Made by a program: the position numbers and the translations under genes. This document shows positions 42,724 through 50,942 of a DNA stretch of 64,000 nucleotides, piece by piece. The stretch is taken from assembly GCA_023388255.1 (NCBI GenBank), contig JAEWGO010000021.1:1-64000 (forward strand). The letters are read 5' to 3'. Source of the DNA: Pseudomonadota bacterium. Lineage in GTDB: Bacteria > Pseudomonadota > Gammaproteobacteria > Xanthomonadales > Rhodanobacteraceae. Each line of letters begins with the position of its first letter. The stretch's first letter is position 1. The notes under the pieces were generated by a model. It worked only from the letters and a program-made list of their open reading frames with translations, did no database searches and had not been told where the DNA came from.

Positions 42724-44202
42724 TCAGTCCGAGGTGTGCCCGCCGAACGCGTCGGCGAAGAGGCCGTCGTTGGCGATGAAGCGCGCGATCGTCATGTCGG
42801 TGTCCGACACGGTTTGCGACCAGACGCGCGTGCCGGCGGTGACGACCGCGTTGCCATCCATGATCAGGTCCGTGCCTAGCGAGAGTCGCGGCGTACCCGC
42901 AAAATCCAGCGTCGCGACGGCATGCGAGGTGTTGCCGTTGCGGCCGAACTGGATGACGCCCTCGATCTGATGGCCATCGCCGAACAAGTCGTCTTTCAGG
43001 TTCAGACCGACGACGAGGTCCCGGTTGCCATCGCGTTCGGCGAGTCCGTACGGGACGTTGTAGCCGCTCAGCACGAGTTTGTGCAGCGTGCCATCGCCGT
43101 TGTCGCCAAAGCCCGAGTCGACGCTGCCATTGGGCTTGTACGCGGCCATCAGCAATTGGTACTGCGTCGGCGATGCGCTGTCGTCCTGGGCGGTGCCGGC
43201 AACGACGAAGCCGCCGTTATGACGTCGCATCACGCGCAGCAGGGCATCCTGCTTGCCGGTGCCGAGGTCGGCGTACACACTTTCGTCGATGAAGCCATCG
43301 GTCGCGCCGGTCACGCCGTCGACGCTGAGTACGAAGCCGTCGATATCGTTGCCATTGCCGCGCGCTGTCTGGCCGACCAGCACCAGGCGCGTTGCAAATG
43401 GCGCTGGCGAGTAGGCCAGCACGTCGAATGCGACATCGCGGCCATTGGCGACATGGTCGATGTTGTGGACGAACACGCCTGCGTGCCCTGGCGCGTTGCC
43501 GAAACCACTGTCGGGCAATCCGCTGGTGGAAGCGAGCTTGACCGCGAATGCCGCGGAGTTGGATGCGCCGGCGCCGGTGTCGGTTTCGCCGACGATGTAC
43601 AGGCTGCTCGCATACCAGACGATGCGCGTCGGAATGTCGTTGTGATGGTTCGCGTCGCCGAGATCGAGTGCGAAATTCTTGATGCCGCCGGTGCCGAAGC
43701 CGGAGCAGTACGCCCCGCTCGAATCGATGCAGCGTATCTCCAGATCGGTGTCGCTGAAGCCGGCGGCCACGCGCGTTCCGACGAAATAGAGCGTGTCGGT
43801 GACGCCGATCGCGACGTCGCGCAACGTGGTCAGATCGGTGGTGAACGTCTTCTTGCCGGTCGTGTTGTAGCTGGTATCCAGCGAACCGCTGGACGTCAGC
43901 TTGGCAATCGCCAATTCGATGGCACTGGATCCACCGGCGCTGTGCAGGCCCGCGATCCAGTAGCCGCCGTCATTGGCGCGGAACACGCGCAGGCCGATGT
44001 CGTACTTGGCGCTGGCCTCGTTGAAATCCACGGTACGGCTGCCGCTGCCGACGAATGTGGCATCGGCAAGCAGGTCGCTGATCGCGATCGAGCCCTGTGG
44101 CAGCAGCTCTTCGGTCCCGAGCATGAGCGCAGGGGCGTTCTTGTCGGCTGCGGTGACGCTTCCAGCCGCCAGCATCAGGGCGGTGAGCAGCAGGTTCTTC
44201 AT
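42724..44202 (-). CDS. Exported delta-60 repeat protein
   Basis: 492 aa. ATG at 44202 with GAGGAAG upstream; signal peptide MKNLLLTALMLAAGSVTAA. Repeats of about 55-60 residues with (G)G(Y/F)(W/V)(I/V)AG...LAIAKLTSSGSLDTSYNTTGKKT run through the mature protein, the delta-60 (beta-propeller-like) pattern. The C-terminus is DGLFADAFGGHTSD, similar to the tails of two other exported proteins here. Surface or periplasmic, function unknown. Divergent from the TPR regulator at 44332, from which it may be controlled. The frame is open far upstream, but the signal peptide and ribosome site fix the start. Confidence 0.82.
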   Translation of the reverse strand: MKNLLLTALMLAAGSVTAADKNAPALMLGTEELLPQGSIAISDLLADATFVGSGSRTVDFNEASAKYDIGLRVFRANDGGYWIAGLHSAGGSSAIELAIAKLTSSGSLDTSYNTTGKKTFTTDLTTLRDVAIGVTDTLYFVGTRVAAGFSDTDLEIRCIDSSGAYCSGFGTGGIKNFALDLGDANHHNDIPTRIVWYASSLYIVGETDTGAGASNSAAFAVKLASTSGLPDSGFGNAPGHAGVFVHNIDHVANGRDVAFDVLAYSPAPFATRLVLVGQTARGNGNDIDGFVLSVDGVTGATDGFIDESVYADLGTGKQDALLRVMRRHNGGFVVAGTAQDDSASPTQYQLLMAAYKPNGSVDSGFGDNGDGTLHKLVLSGYNVPYGLAERDGNRDLVVGLNLKDDLFGDGHQIEGVIQFGRNGNTSHAVATLDFAGTPRLSLGTDLIMDGNAVVTAGTRVWSQTVSDTDMTIARFIANDGLFADAFGGHTSD

Positions 44203-44331
44203 GGCACTTCCTCTGTTGGATGAGAACAGCAGGGGAGTACGCAAGGCCGCGACGGATCGGGACATTGCCGCGTCCGGGTTCCGGCGCCGCCGCCACGCCT
44301 TACACTCGGCGGCAGTCAACAGAATGTCGCA

Positions 44332-46737
44332 ATGACCTACCGCTTCGATGATTTCGAGTTGAATCCGGCCACGCGCGAGTTGCGCGAGGGCGGAGAACTG
44401 CTCGCGCTGCCGGCGCGCGCGTTCGATTGCCTGGCCTACCTGATCGAACACCGCGACCGTGCGGTCGGCCGCGACGAATTGATCGCCGCGGTCTGGGGGC
44501 GCACCGAGGTCAGCGATGCGCTGCTCAGCCATACGGTCGTGAAGGTCCGCCGCAGCCTTCGCGACACCGGCAACGATCAGCGCACGATCCGCACGGTGCC
44601 ACGCTTCGGCTATCGCTGGGTGGGTGCGATCGAGGACCTGGAAGCGCCGGAGGCCGCATCGCGGTTGCCCGTCGCGACGCCGGAATCGGTCGCGACGCCG
44701 GTCGCCGAACCGGAGCCATCGGCGACTGAAACGGTTGTTGCTCCCCTTTCGCCGGCCCGGCGGGCAGCGTTGCCGCGGATCCGGTGGCTCGCGGCGCTGG
44801 GCGTCGCCGTTGCGATTGCATGTGCAATCGCATGGATCGTCACGAGCCAGCCTCGACTGCCGACCCACGATGCGCCACGCGTCACCGATGTGGCGACCGA
44901 AGCATCCGAGGAACGTGCGCCCGCCACAGCCGCACTGGTGCTTCCGGCCGAAGTCACGGCGCCGGACGACTGGCGCTGGCTGCGTTTCGGCGTGATGGAC
45001 CTGATTGCGCATCGCCTGCGCAGCGGCGCCTTGCAGACGATGCCAAGCGAAAGCGTGGTCGGCCTGCTCAAGCAGCGCGGCAAGGATGGCGACGATCTGC
45101 TGCACGATCCCGCGCTCGCGCAGGTCGCGACCTTGCGCGTGCTGCCGCGCGTGCGCCTCGATGGCGAGCGCTGGAACGTGCGCCTGGACGCGTTCGGCTC
45201 GCAACGTTCGTTCAGCGTCGAAGCGCAGGGCGCCGATGCGATCGGTACGGCGCGCAATGCGGCCGACCTGCTGCTGCGCAAGCTCGATCGCGGCGTGCAG
45301 GGCACCGAGGCGGAACCCGCCACGCCGCAGCTCGACGACCTGCTCCAGCGCAGCGGCGCCGCAATGCTCGCCGACCAGCTCGACCAGGCGCGGCAGCTGA
45401 TCGAGTCCGCGCCGGCGGAACTGCAGCAGACACCGCGCCTGCAGCAGCGCATGGCGCAGATCGAGTTGCGCGCAGGCGACTATCCGGCGGTCGAGGCGCG
45501 CCTGCAGCCACAACTCGACAACCCTCAGGTGCGGCGCGACGCCGCGCTGCATGCGCGCATGCTGATCACCCTGGCGGCGGCGCACGTGCGCCGCGACCAG
45601 CCGGACAAGGCGGGCGAACTGTACGAGGAAGCGATCGCCCTGCGCCGCGACCAAGCCGATTCCGAAGCGCTCGGCGTAGCGCGTCTCGGCCGCGGTGTCC
45701 TGCTCGCCCGCAAGGGCCAGTACGACGAAGCCACCGCCGAACTCTCACGCGCGCGCATCGAACTCGGTTCGATCGGCGACGCGCTCAACGTCGCCAGCGT
45801 CGACGTCAACCTCGGCGAATTCCAGCGCATGCGCCATCGACCGGCCGATGCGTTGCCGATCCTGCGCAACGCTGCACGGGAATTCGAGCGGCTGGGTGCG
45901 CGCGAGGGGCTGGCATACACGCTGGCGCAGCAGGCCGATGCCGAGCGCGAGATGCTGGACTTCGATGCCGCATTGGCCACTACGCAACGCTTCTGGCCGC
46001 CGGAGGCGCACACCAGCAATCTCCGCATGCGCTGGACCCTGATGGCCGTGCGCGCTTCAGTGCTCGCCGACTTCGGACGGCTTGGCGAGGTGCAGGCGCT
46101 GGTCGAGCGGATCGGCCATGAATCCGACCCGCGCCAGGACGCGGCGACGCGCGCGCAGGCACAGTTCACGGCGGCTCGCATCGCATGGCTGCGCGGCGAT
46201 CCGGCAGCGGCGCTGCAATCGGCCGACGCCGCGCTCGTTCCGGCCCTGCGCGAGGCGGATCCGGCCACCTGGGCGCGCACGTTGTTGCTGAAGGCCCGTG
46301 TCTTGCGCACGAACGGCCGCATCGACGAGGCCGCACAGGCGACGCAGGCCCTGCGCGCCGCTGCCACGGACGACTGGCTCGCGATGCTTGCCAGCCTCGG
46401 CGAGGCCGAGCAGGCGCTGGCGATGAAACGCCTGCAGCCGGCGCTGGACCTGTTCGCGGCCGCGCTGAAGGCAGCCGCGCCCGTCAACGTGCCGGAGGAT
46501 CTCGTCGCCGTCGCCGCGCCCTATGTCGATGCGCTGATCGCCGCGAGCCAGCTCGATACCGCGCGTACGGTCGGCGGTCGTATCGCCGCCTGGGCGGAGC
46601 GCGATCCGCGTGCGGCCGCCGCGCAGATGCATCTGTACCGCGCGCTCGGCGAGGATGACGCCGCGCGCAAGGCCGAGGAAACCCTGGCGCGGCTCGCGCC
46701 GCAATCCCCACTGCGGCGCGAGCAGGCAAACCCTTGA
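44332..46737 (+). CDS. CadC-like membrane-bound winged-helix regulator with TPR sensor domain
   Basis: 801 aa. Residues 1-98 are an OmpR/PhoB-type winged helix (YRFDDFELNPATREL, HTVVKVRRSLRDTG, IRTVPRFGYRWVG). A Pro/Ala-rich linker leads to one membrane helix at about 150-170. The periplasmic part (about 200-320 unknown, 340-800 TPR-like helical repeats) is the presumed sensor. Such one-piece regulators are common in Xanthomonadales. It reads divergently from the delta-60 protein gene with a 129-bp shared gap, and 184 bp ahead of the LVIVD protein, both candidate targets. Confidence 0.85.
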   Translation: MTYRFDDFELNPATRELREGGELLALPARAFDCLAYLIEHRDRAVGRDELIAAVWGRTEVSDALLSHTVVKVRRSLRDTGNDQRTIRTVPRFGYRWVGAIEDLEAPEAASRLPVATPESVATPVAEPEPSATETVVAPLSPARRAALPRIRWLAALGVAVAIACAIAWIVTSQPRLPTHDAPRVTDVATEASEERAPATAALVLPAEVTAPDDWRWLRFGVMDLIAHRLRSGALQTMPSESVVGLLKQRGKDGDDLLHDPALAQVATLRVLPRVRLDGERWNVRLDAFGSQRSFSVEAQGADAIGTARNAADLLLRKLDRGVQGTEAEPATPQLDDLLQRSGAAMLADQLDQARQLIESAPAELQQTPRLQQRMAQIELRAGDYPAVEARLQPQLDNPQVRRDAALHARMLITLAAAHVRRDQPDKAGELYEEAIALRRDQADSEALGVARLGRGVLLARKGQYDEATAELSRARIELGSIGDALNVASVDVNLGEFQRMRHRPADALPILRNAAREFERLGAREGLAYTLAQQADAEREMLDFDAALATTQRFWPPEAHTSNLRMRWTLMAVRASVLADFGRLGEVQALVERIGHESDPRQDAATRAQAQFTAARIAWLRGDPAAALQSADAALVPALREADPATWARTLLLKARVLRTNGRIDEAAQATQALRAAATDDWLAMLASLGEAEQALAMKRLQPALDLFAAALKAAAPVNVPEDLVAVAAPYVDALIAASQLDTARTVGGRIAAWAERDPRAAAAQMHLYRALGEDDAARKAEETLARLAPQSPLRREQANP

Positions 46738-46921
46738 TCGAACGGGCTTTGCGCATATGCGCGCACGCCGGTGCATCGATCGAACATCGTTGCTGCATGA
46801 CTCGCACATGCGCCCGCGCGCGTGTCGGCGCAGTCTTCGTGCAACCGCCGCGCTGGCGGTCGAGCGTCGTCGCGGGGATCGAGCGCGGCGGCGACTTTCC
46901 AACCTGTTCGAGGGAAATCGC

Positions 46922-48889
46922 ATGAAGTGGTCGCGCGTCGCGGGTTTGTTCCTGGGTGTATTCGTCCTGTTCGGCGCGGCCGGCGCGCAGACCCTGCAGC
47001 GGGTCGATGCGGGCGGCGGCACGCTGTCGCCGCCGGTCGCGCGTGGCGACTACCTGTATGTCGGCGCCGGCTCGACGATCAATGTCTGGAACATGGCCGA
47101 TCCGACCCATCCGGCATACGTCGGGCGCAATGCGGATTCCCCTGCGCCCGGCCCGGTTTCGGCGCTGGCGATCGTCGGCGACACCCTGTATGCAGGCTGG
47201 AGCAGCCCCGACGGCAACGCCGGCATCACGATCTACTCGCTGGCCGATCCCGCCCATCCGCTCGGCGTCGGCGAGTTCGACGACTACGCGCAGAGCGACT
47301 ACAAGGGGCCGCTGGGGCTCGTCGTGTCGGGCAGTCGCCTCTACATCGGTGACGAGCAGAATGGTCTGATCGTGGCCGACACCGCCAATCCGCTCGCGCC
47401 GAACGTGATCGGCACCTTGCCGGATGTCTACGAGTTCGATGCGATGGCCGTCTACGGCACGCAGTTGCTGACCACCGGCAACAGCTTCATCGGCGGCCGC
47501 ATCGTCCACGTCATCGACATCACGACGCCGACCGCGCCGGTGATGGCCGGCACCGTCGGGCTGGATGGCGGCTCGGTGCTGCGTGCGGTCCTCACGGACG
47601 GCTATGCGATCGGCGTCGGCAACGACCTGCTGGTCTACGACCTGCACGATCCGGCGAACATCACGCAGGTCTTCTCCGCCCCGATCGACCAGGCCACAGG
47701 CGCGATCCGCAACGGCAATACGCTGTACCTCGTCGGCGACAGCGGCATCCAGGTATGGGACTTCGGCACGCCCTCGGCGCCGGTGCTGCAGCGGACGGTC
47801 GCGATGCCGACGTTCGCGCCGGACCAGACCGCGTTGACGCCATTTGGTCCGCTCGTGCTGACGCACACCGATCGCGCCGTGCTGCTCGGCACCGCCGATC
47901 CGGCGAACCCGACCCTGGCTGCCCAATTCACGTTGCCGTTCGGCGTCAACGTGCACGCGGCCGGTTTCGATGCGACGCGCGCGTACTTCGCGGAAGAAGG
48001 CTATGGCCTCGGTGTCGCCGACACGAACACGTTTGCACCGCTCGGCCGTTATGACGCCGACCTGCCGGCGAATCTCGCCGCGCGCGACATGGAGGACATC
48101 TCGGTCGACAGTGGCCGCGCGTATCTTGCCGCGTGGGGCTACGGCGTGCTGATCGCGAGCCTGTCCGACCCGGCGCATCCGGTCGAACTCGGCCGCTTCG
48201 AGTTTCCCTTCGCCACCGCGATCGAGGCGCACGGCGACCGCGTTTATGTCGCCAGCACGACGAATGGCGGCATCTTCAAGATCCTCGACGTTTCCAACCC
48301 GGCCACGCCGCAGGAACTGGGCGAACTGACGACCAGCCAGACCTACGACCTGACCGTGCGCGGCCACTACGCTTACCTCGTCGACGGTTCCGCGTTCGGC
48401 GCCGGCGGGCTGCGCATCGTCGACGTGGCCAATCCTGCGGCACCGGTCGTGGTCGGCCAGGACGCCGGATGCCAGGAAGCGAGCGGCATCGATGTCAGCG
48501 CGGATGGCAACACGGCCTATGTCGCCTGCGCCAGCGACGCGAGCTTCGCCAACGCATTGCAGATCTTCGATACCACCAACAAGGCGAATCCGGTCCTGCT
48601 CGGCAGCATCAGCCTGCCGGGATCGCCAAGCCTGCCGGACTACAACGTCGCGCATTCGGTCGTCGTCGTCGATGGCGTCGCCTATGTCGGCAACGAGAAC
48701 GGACTCGACGAAATCGACGTCAGCCATCCGGCGGCGCCGGTGGATGTCACGCGCCATCCGATCGGGTACTCGGTGCGCAAGGTCGAACGCGCGCCGGACG
48801 GTCGCATCTTCGCGTTTGCAGGGCAGGCCGGCGTGTTCGTCTACAAGCCGCTGGCCTCCGATCTGATCTTCAGGAACGGATTCGACTGA
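46922..48889 (+). CDS. Exported LVIVD-repeat beta-propeller protein
   Basis: 655 aa. ATG at 46922 preceded by GAGGGAA; signal peptide MKWSRVAGLFLGVFVLFGAAGAQ. The mature protein is a row of about 45-residue LVIVD-type repeats, each with a D(V/I)xxPxxPxxxG turn (for example WNMADPTHPAYVG, LDVSNPATPQELG, VDVANPAAPVVVG), expected to fold as propeller blades. The last residues are DLIFRNGFD, the tail shared with two other exported proteins. Probably surface- or outer-membrane-associated. Function unknown. Confidence 0.82.
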   Translation: MKWSRVAGLFLGVFVLFGAAGAQTLQRVDAGGGTLSPPVARGDYLYVGAGSTINVWNMADPTHPAYVGRNADSPAPGPVSALAIVGDTLYAGWSSPDGNAGITIYSLADPAHPLGVGEFDDYAQSDYKGPLGLVVSGSRLYIGDEQNGLIVADTANPLAPNVIGTLPDVYEFDAMAVYGTQLLTTGNSFIGGRIVHVIDITTPTAPVMAGTVGLDGGSVLRAVLTDGYAIGVGNDLLVYDLHDPANITQVFSAPIDQATGAIRNGNTLYLVGDSGIQVWDFGTPSAPVLQRTVAMPTFAPDQTALTPFGPLVLTHTDRAVLLGTADPANPTLAAQFTLPFGVNVHAAGFDATRAYFAEEGYGLGVADTNTFAPLGRYDADLPANLAARDMEDISVDSGRAYLAAWGYGVLIASLSDPAHPVELGRFEFPFATAIEAHGDRVYVASTTNGGIFKILDVSNPATPQELGELTTSQTYDLTVRGHYAYLVDGSAFGAGGLRIVDVANPAAPVVVGQDAGCQEASGIDVSADGNTAYVACASDASFANALQIFDTTNKANPVLLGSISLPGSPSLPDYNVAHSVVVVDGVAYVGNENGLDEIDVSHPAAPVDVTRHPIGYSVRKVERAPDGRIFAFAGQAGVFVYKPLASDLIFRNGFD

Positions 48890-48924
48890 ACCCTGGTTGC
48901 GCCGGCGAATGGCCGGCGCGTCAA

Positions 48925-48962
48925 GCGAAACCGTTCGCTCCATCGCGGGCGAACGGTTTGCG
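48925..48962. terminator. Hairpin after the LVIVD gene, possible terminator
   Basis: AAACCGTTCGC (48928-48938) pairs with GCGAACGGTTT (48949-48959), 10-nt loop, about 35 bp after the stop. No clear T-run follows. Confidence 0.35.
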
Positions 48963-49011
48963 CGGTAGATGGCGCGGTAAACTCGGGCGCCGCAACCATC
49001 CCGAGCAACGC

Positions 49012-49680
49012 TTGCAAAACGAAGCCACCGTATCACCGGCACCGCTCGACGCCATCGAAGCGCGCATCCTCGGCTGCCTGGTCGAAAAAGCCGCGATCAC
49101 GCCGGAAGTCTATCCGCTGACCGAAAACGCGGTCCTTGCCGCGAGCAACCAGAAAACCAGCCGCGAACCGGTCATGCATCTGGAACCTGGCGCTGTCGCG
49201 CACGCCCTGCGCGCGATGGAAGGCAAGGGCCTGGTCAAGGTCGCACCGGTTTCGCAGCGCGCGCTGCGCTACGAACACCGCTTCGACACGATCTACGGCA
49301 CCACCGCGCGGCAACGCGCCGTCTTGTGCGTGTTGCTGCTGCGCGGGCCGCAGACGATCGCCGAGCTGCTGACGCGCACTGAACGGCTGGCCGCGTTTCC
49401 CGGTCTCGACGATGTGCGCGATACCCTCGACCGCTTGATCCAGCGTGAGGTGCCGCTGGTGGTGCATCTGCCGCGCGCGGCCGGCCAGCGTGAAGATCGC
49501 TTCATGCATCTGCTCGGCGGTCCGGTCGACATCGCCGCATTGGCCGCAGCGGCGCCCACATCGGCCAGTGCGTCGCGCTCGGACCTCGGTGAACGCGTCG
49601 CGCAGCTCGAAGCGGAGCTGGCTGCGCTGCGCACGGAACTCGTCGAACTGCGACAGCGCCTCGATGCGGCCGGTGCCTGA
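49012..49680 (+). CDS. yceH: YceH family protein (DUF480), TTG start
   Basis: 222 aa. Family landmarks are present: DAIEARILGCLVEKAAITPEVYPLT, NQKTSREPVMHL, and a second winged-helix-like half (QRAVLCVLLLRGPQTIAELLTRTERL). A C-terminal coiled coil of about 35 residues (LGERVAQLEAELAALRTELVEL) extends the protein. The only start that keeps the conserved N-terminus is TTG at 49012; no ATG occurs before the VMHL motif. Two winged helices suggest nucleic-acid binding, but the role is not established. Confidence 0.88.
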   Translation: MQNEATVSPAPLDAIEARILGCLVEKAAITPEVYPLTENAVLAASNQKTSREPVMHLEPGAVAHALRAMEGKGLVKVAPVSQRALRYEHRFDTIYGTTARQRAVLCVLLLRGPQTIAELLTRTERLAAFPGLDDVRDTLDRLIQREVPLVVHLPRAAGQREDRFMHLLGGPVDIAALAAAAPTSASASRSDLGERVAQLEAELAALRTELVELRQRLDAAGA

Positions 49681-49732
49681 ACGCGCGCCTCGGCGCATGC
49701 CTGCGTCGTTTCCTGCATGGGGAGCGGCGCTC

Positions 49733-50860
49733 ATGCGCGCGGCGTTGTGGCCGATCGTGTGCTTGGCGTGCATGGCATGCACGCATGCGTTCGCGGCCGA
49801 TCGGGCCGCTGCAGCGGTCGCCGTCCCCACCGCGAAGACTGAAATCGGCACGCGCGAGGGATCGGCCTATCGCATCGACATTCCGGCGAACTGGAACCGC
49901 GGCCTCGTCGTGTTCTTCCACGGCTACGCGATCGATCCGGTCACGTTTGCCGAGGACGAGCCCGTCTCGCCGATATTCGCGCCGATCCTTGCCGACGGCT
50001 ATGCGGTCATCCAGTCCGCCTATTCGGCAACCGGCTGGGCCGTGCAACAGGGCGACGCGGACAGCGAACGCCTGCGTCGCTATTTCACCTCGAAGTACGG
50101 ACGTCCGCGACAGACCCTGGCGATGGGCATGTCGATGGGCGGCACGCTTGTCGTGATGGCGCTGGAGACGCACGCGGCGGCCTACGACGGCGCGCTCGCA
50201 TTGTGCGGCGTGCTTGAACCCAGCGATCGCATGATGCAGCGCGATTTCGCGTTGCGTGCCGCGTTCGACTATTACTTTCCCGACGTGCTCGGAACGCTGG
50301 TTCCGGTCGCCGCCGACTTCCAGCCGGACGGCGATGTCGTCGCCCGCATCGGCGCCGCGATGCAGGCCAATCCCCAGGCGTTCGCATCCTTGCGCGCGAT
50401 CTATCGCGCCGGCGATCTGGACAGCCTGCCGGGCGTGATCGCGTCCATCACCTACGACATCAAGGAGATGCAGCAGCGCACGCACGGCAATCCGTTCGGC
50501 AACGCCGATCTCGTCTATACCGGTTCCGCCGACGATTTCGCGCTCAACGATGGCGTCAGGCGCTATCAAGCCGAGCCGCGTGCGGCCGCCTATCTTTCGC
50601 GCTGGTACACGCCGAGCGGAAGATTGACGCGCCCGCTGCTTGCATTGCACGACAGCGATGATCCGCTGGTCGTCGCCTCGACCGCGTTCGAATATGCGTT
50701 GCTCGCGCGCCGCGCCGGCCATGGCGCGAATTTCGTGCAGCAATACGTCAATGCGAGCGGCCATTGCGTGTTCACGCCGCAGCAGGTGGGGAAGGCGTTC
50801 GGTGAGCTGGTCGCGTGGACGAGGAAGGGTACGCGTCCGGTTCCCGGCCGCCAACGCTGA
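49733..50860 (+). CDS. Secreted alpha/beta hydrolase
   Basis: 375 aa from the ATG at 49733 (GGGGAG 9 bp upstream; a second ATG lies 12 codons earlier). Signal peptide MRAALWPIVCLACMACTHAFA. The oxyanion FFHGY (61-65), nucleophile elbow GMSMGG with S134, an acidic residue in HDSDDPLV and the histidine in ASGHCVFT complete a serine hydrolase triad. Likely periplasmic or extracellular esterase or peptidase. Substrate unknown. It is 53 bp after yceH. Confidence 0.82.
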   Translation: MRAALWPIVCLACMACTHAFAADRAAAAVAVPTAKTEIGTREGSAYRIDIPANWNRGLVVFFHGYAIDPVTFAEDEPVSPIFAPILADGYAVIQSAYSATGWAVQQGDADSERLRRYFTSKYGRPRQTLAMGMSMGGTLVVMALETHAAAYDGALALCGVLEPSDRMMQRDFALRAAFDYYFPDVLGTLVPVAADFQPDGDVVARIGAAMQANPQAFASLRAIYRAGDLDSLPGVIASITYDIKEMQQRTHGNPFGNADLVYTGSADDFALNDGVRRYQAEPRAAAYLSRWYTPSGRLTRPLLALHDSDDPLVVASTAFEYALLARRAGHGANFVQQYVNASGHCVFTPQQVGKAFGELVAWTRKGTRPVPGRQR

Positions 50861-50942
50861 CCCAACCATGCCTTTCGGCGCATGGGCGCCTCGTTCCCGA
50901 TCCGGCAGACTCGGCCATTGGTTCGCGCAAAAGGGGAAGAGG

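Noticed and set aside
46484..49042. Minus-strand 852-codon open frame opposite the TPR and LVIVD genes
   Set aside because: High-GC shadow frame: Arg/Asp/Val-rich, no start signal, and it overlaps two well-supported plus-strand genes with signal peptide and domain matches.
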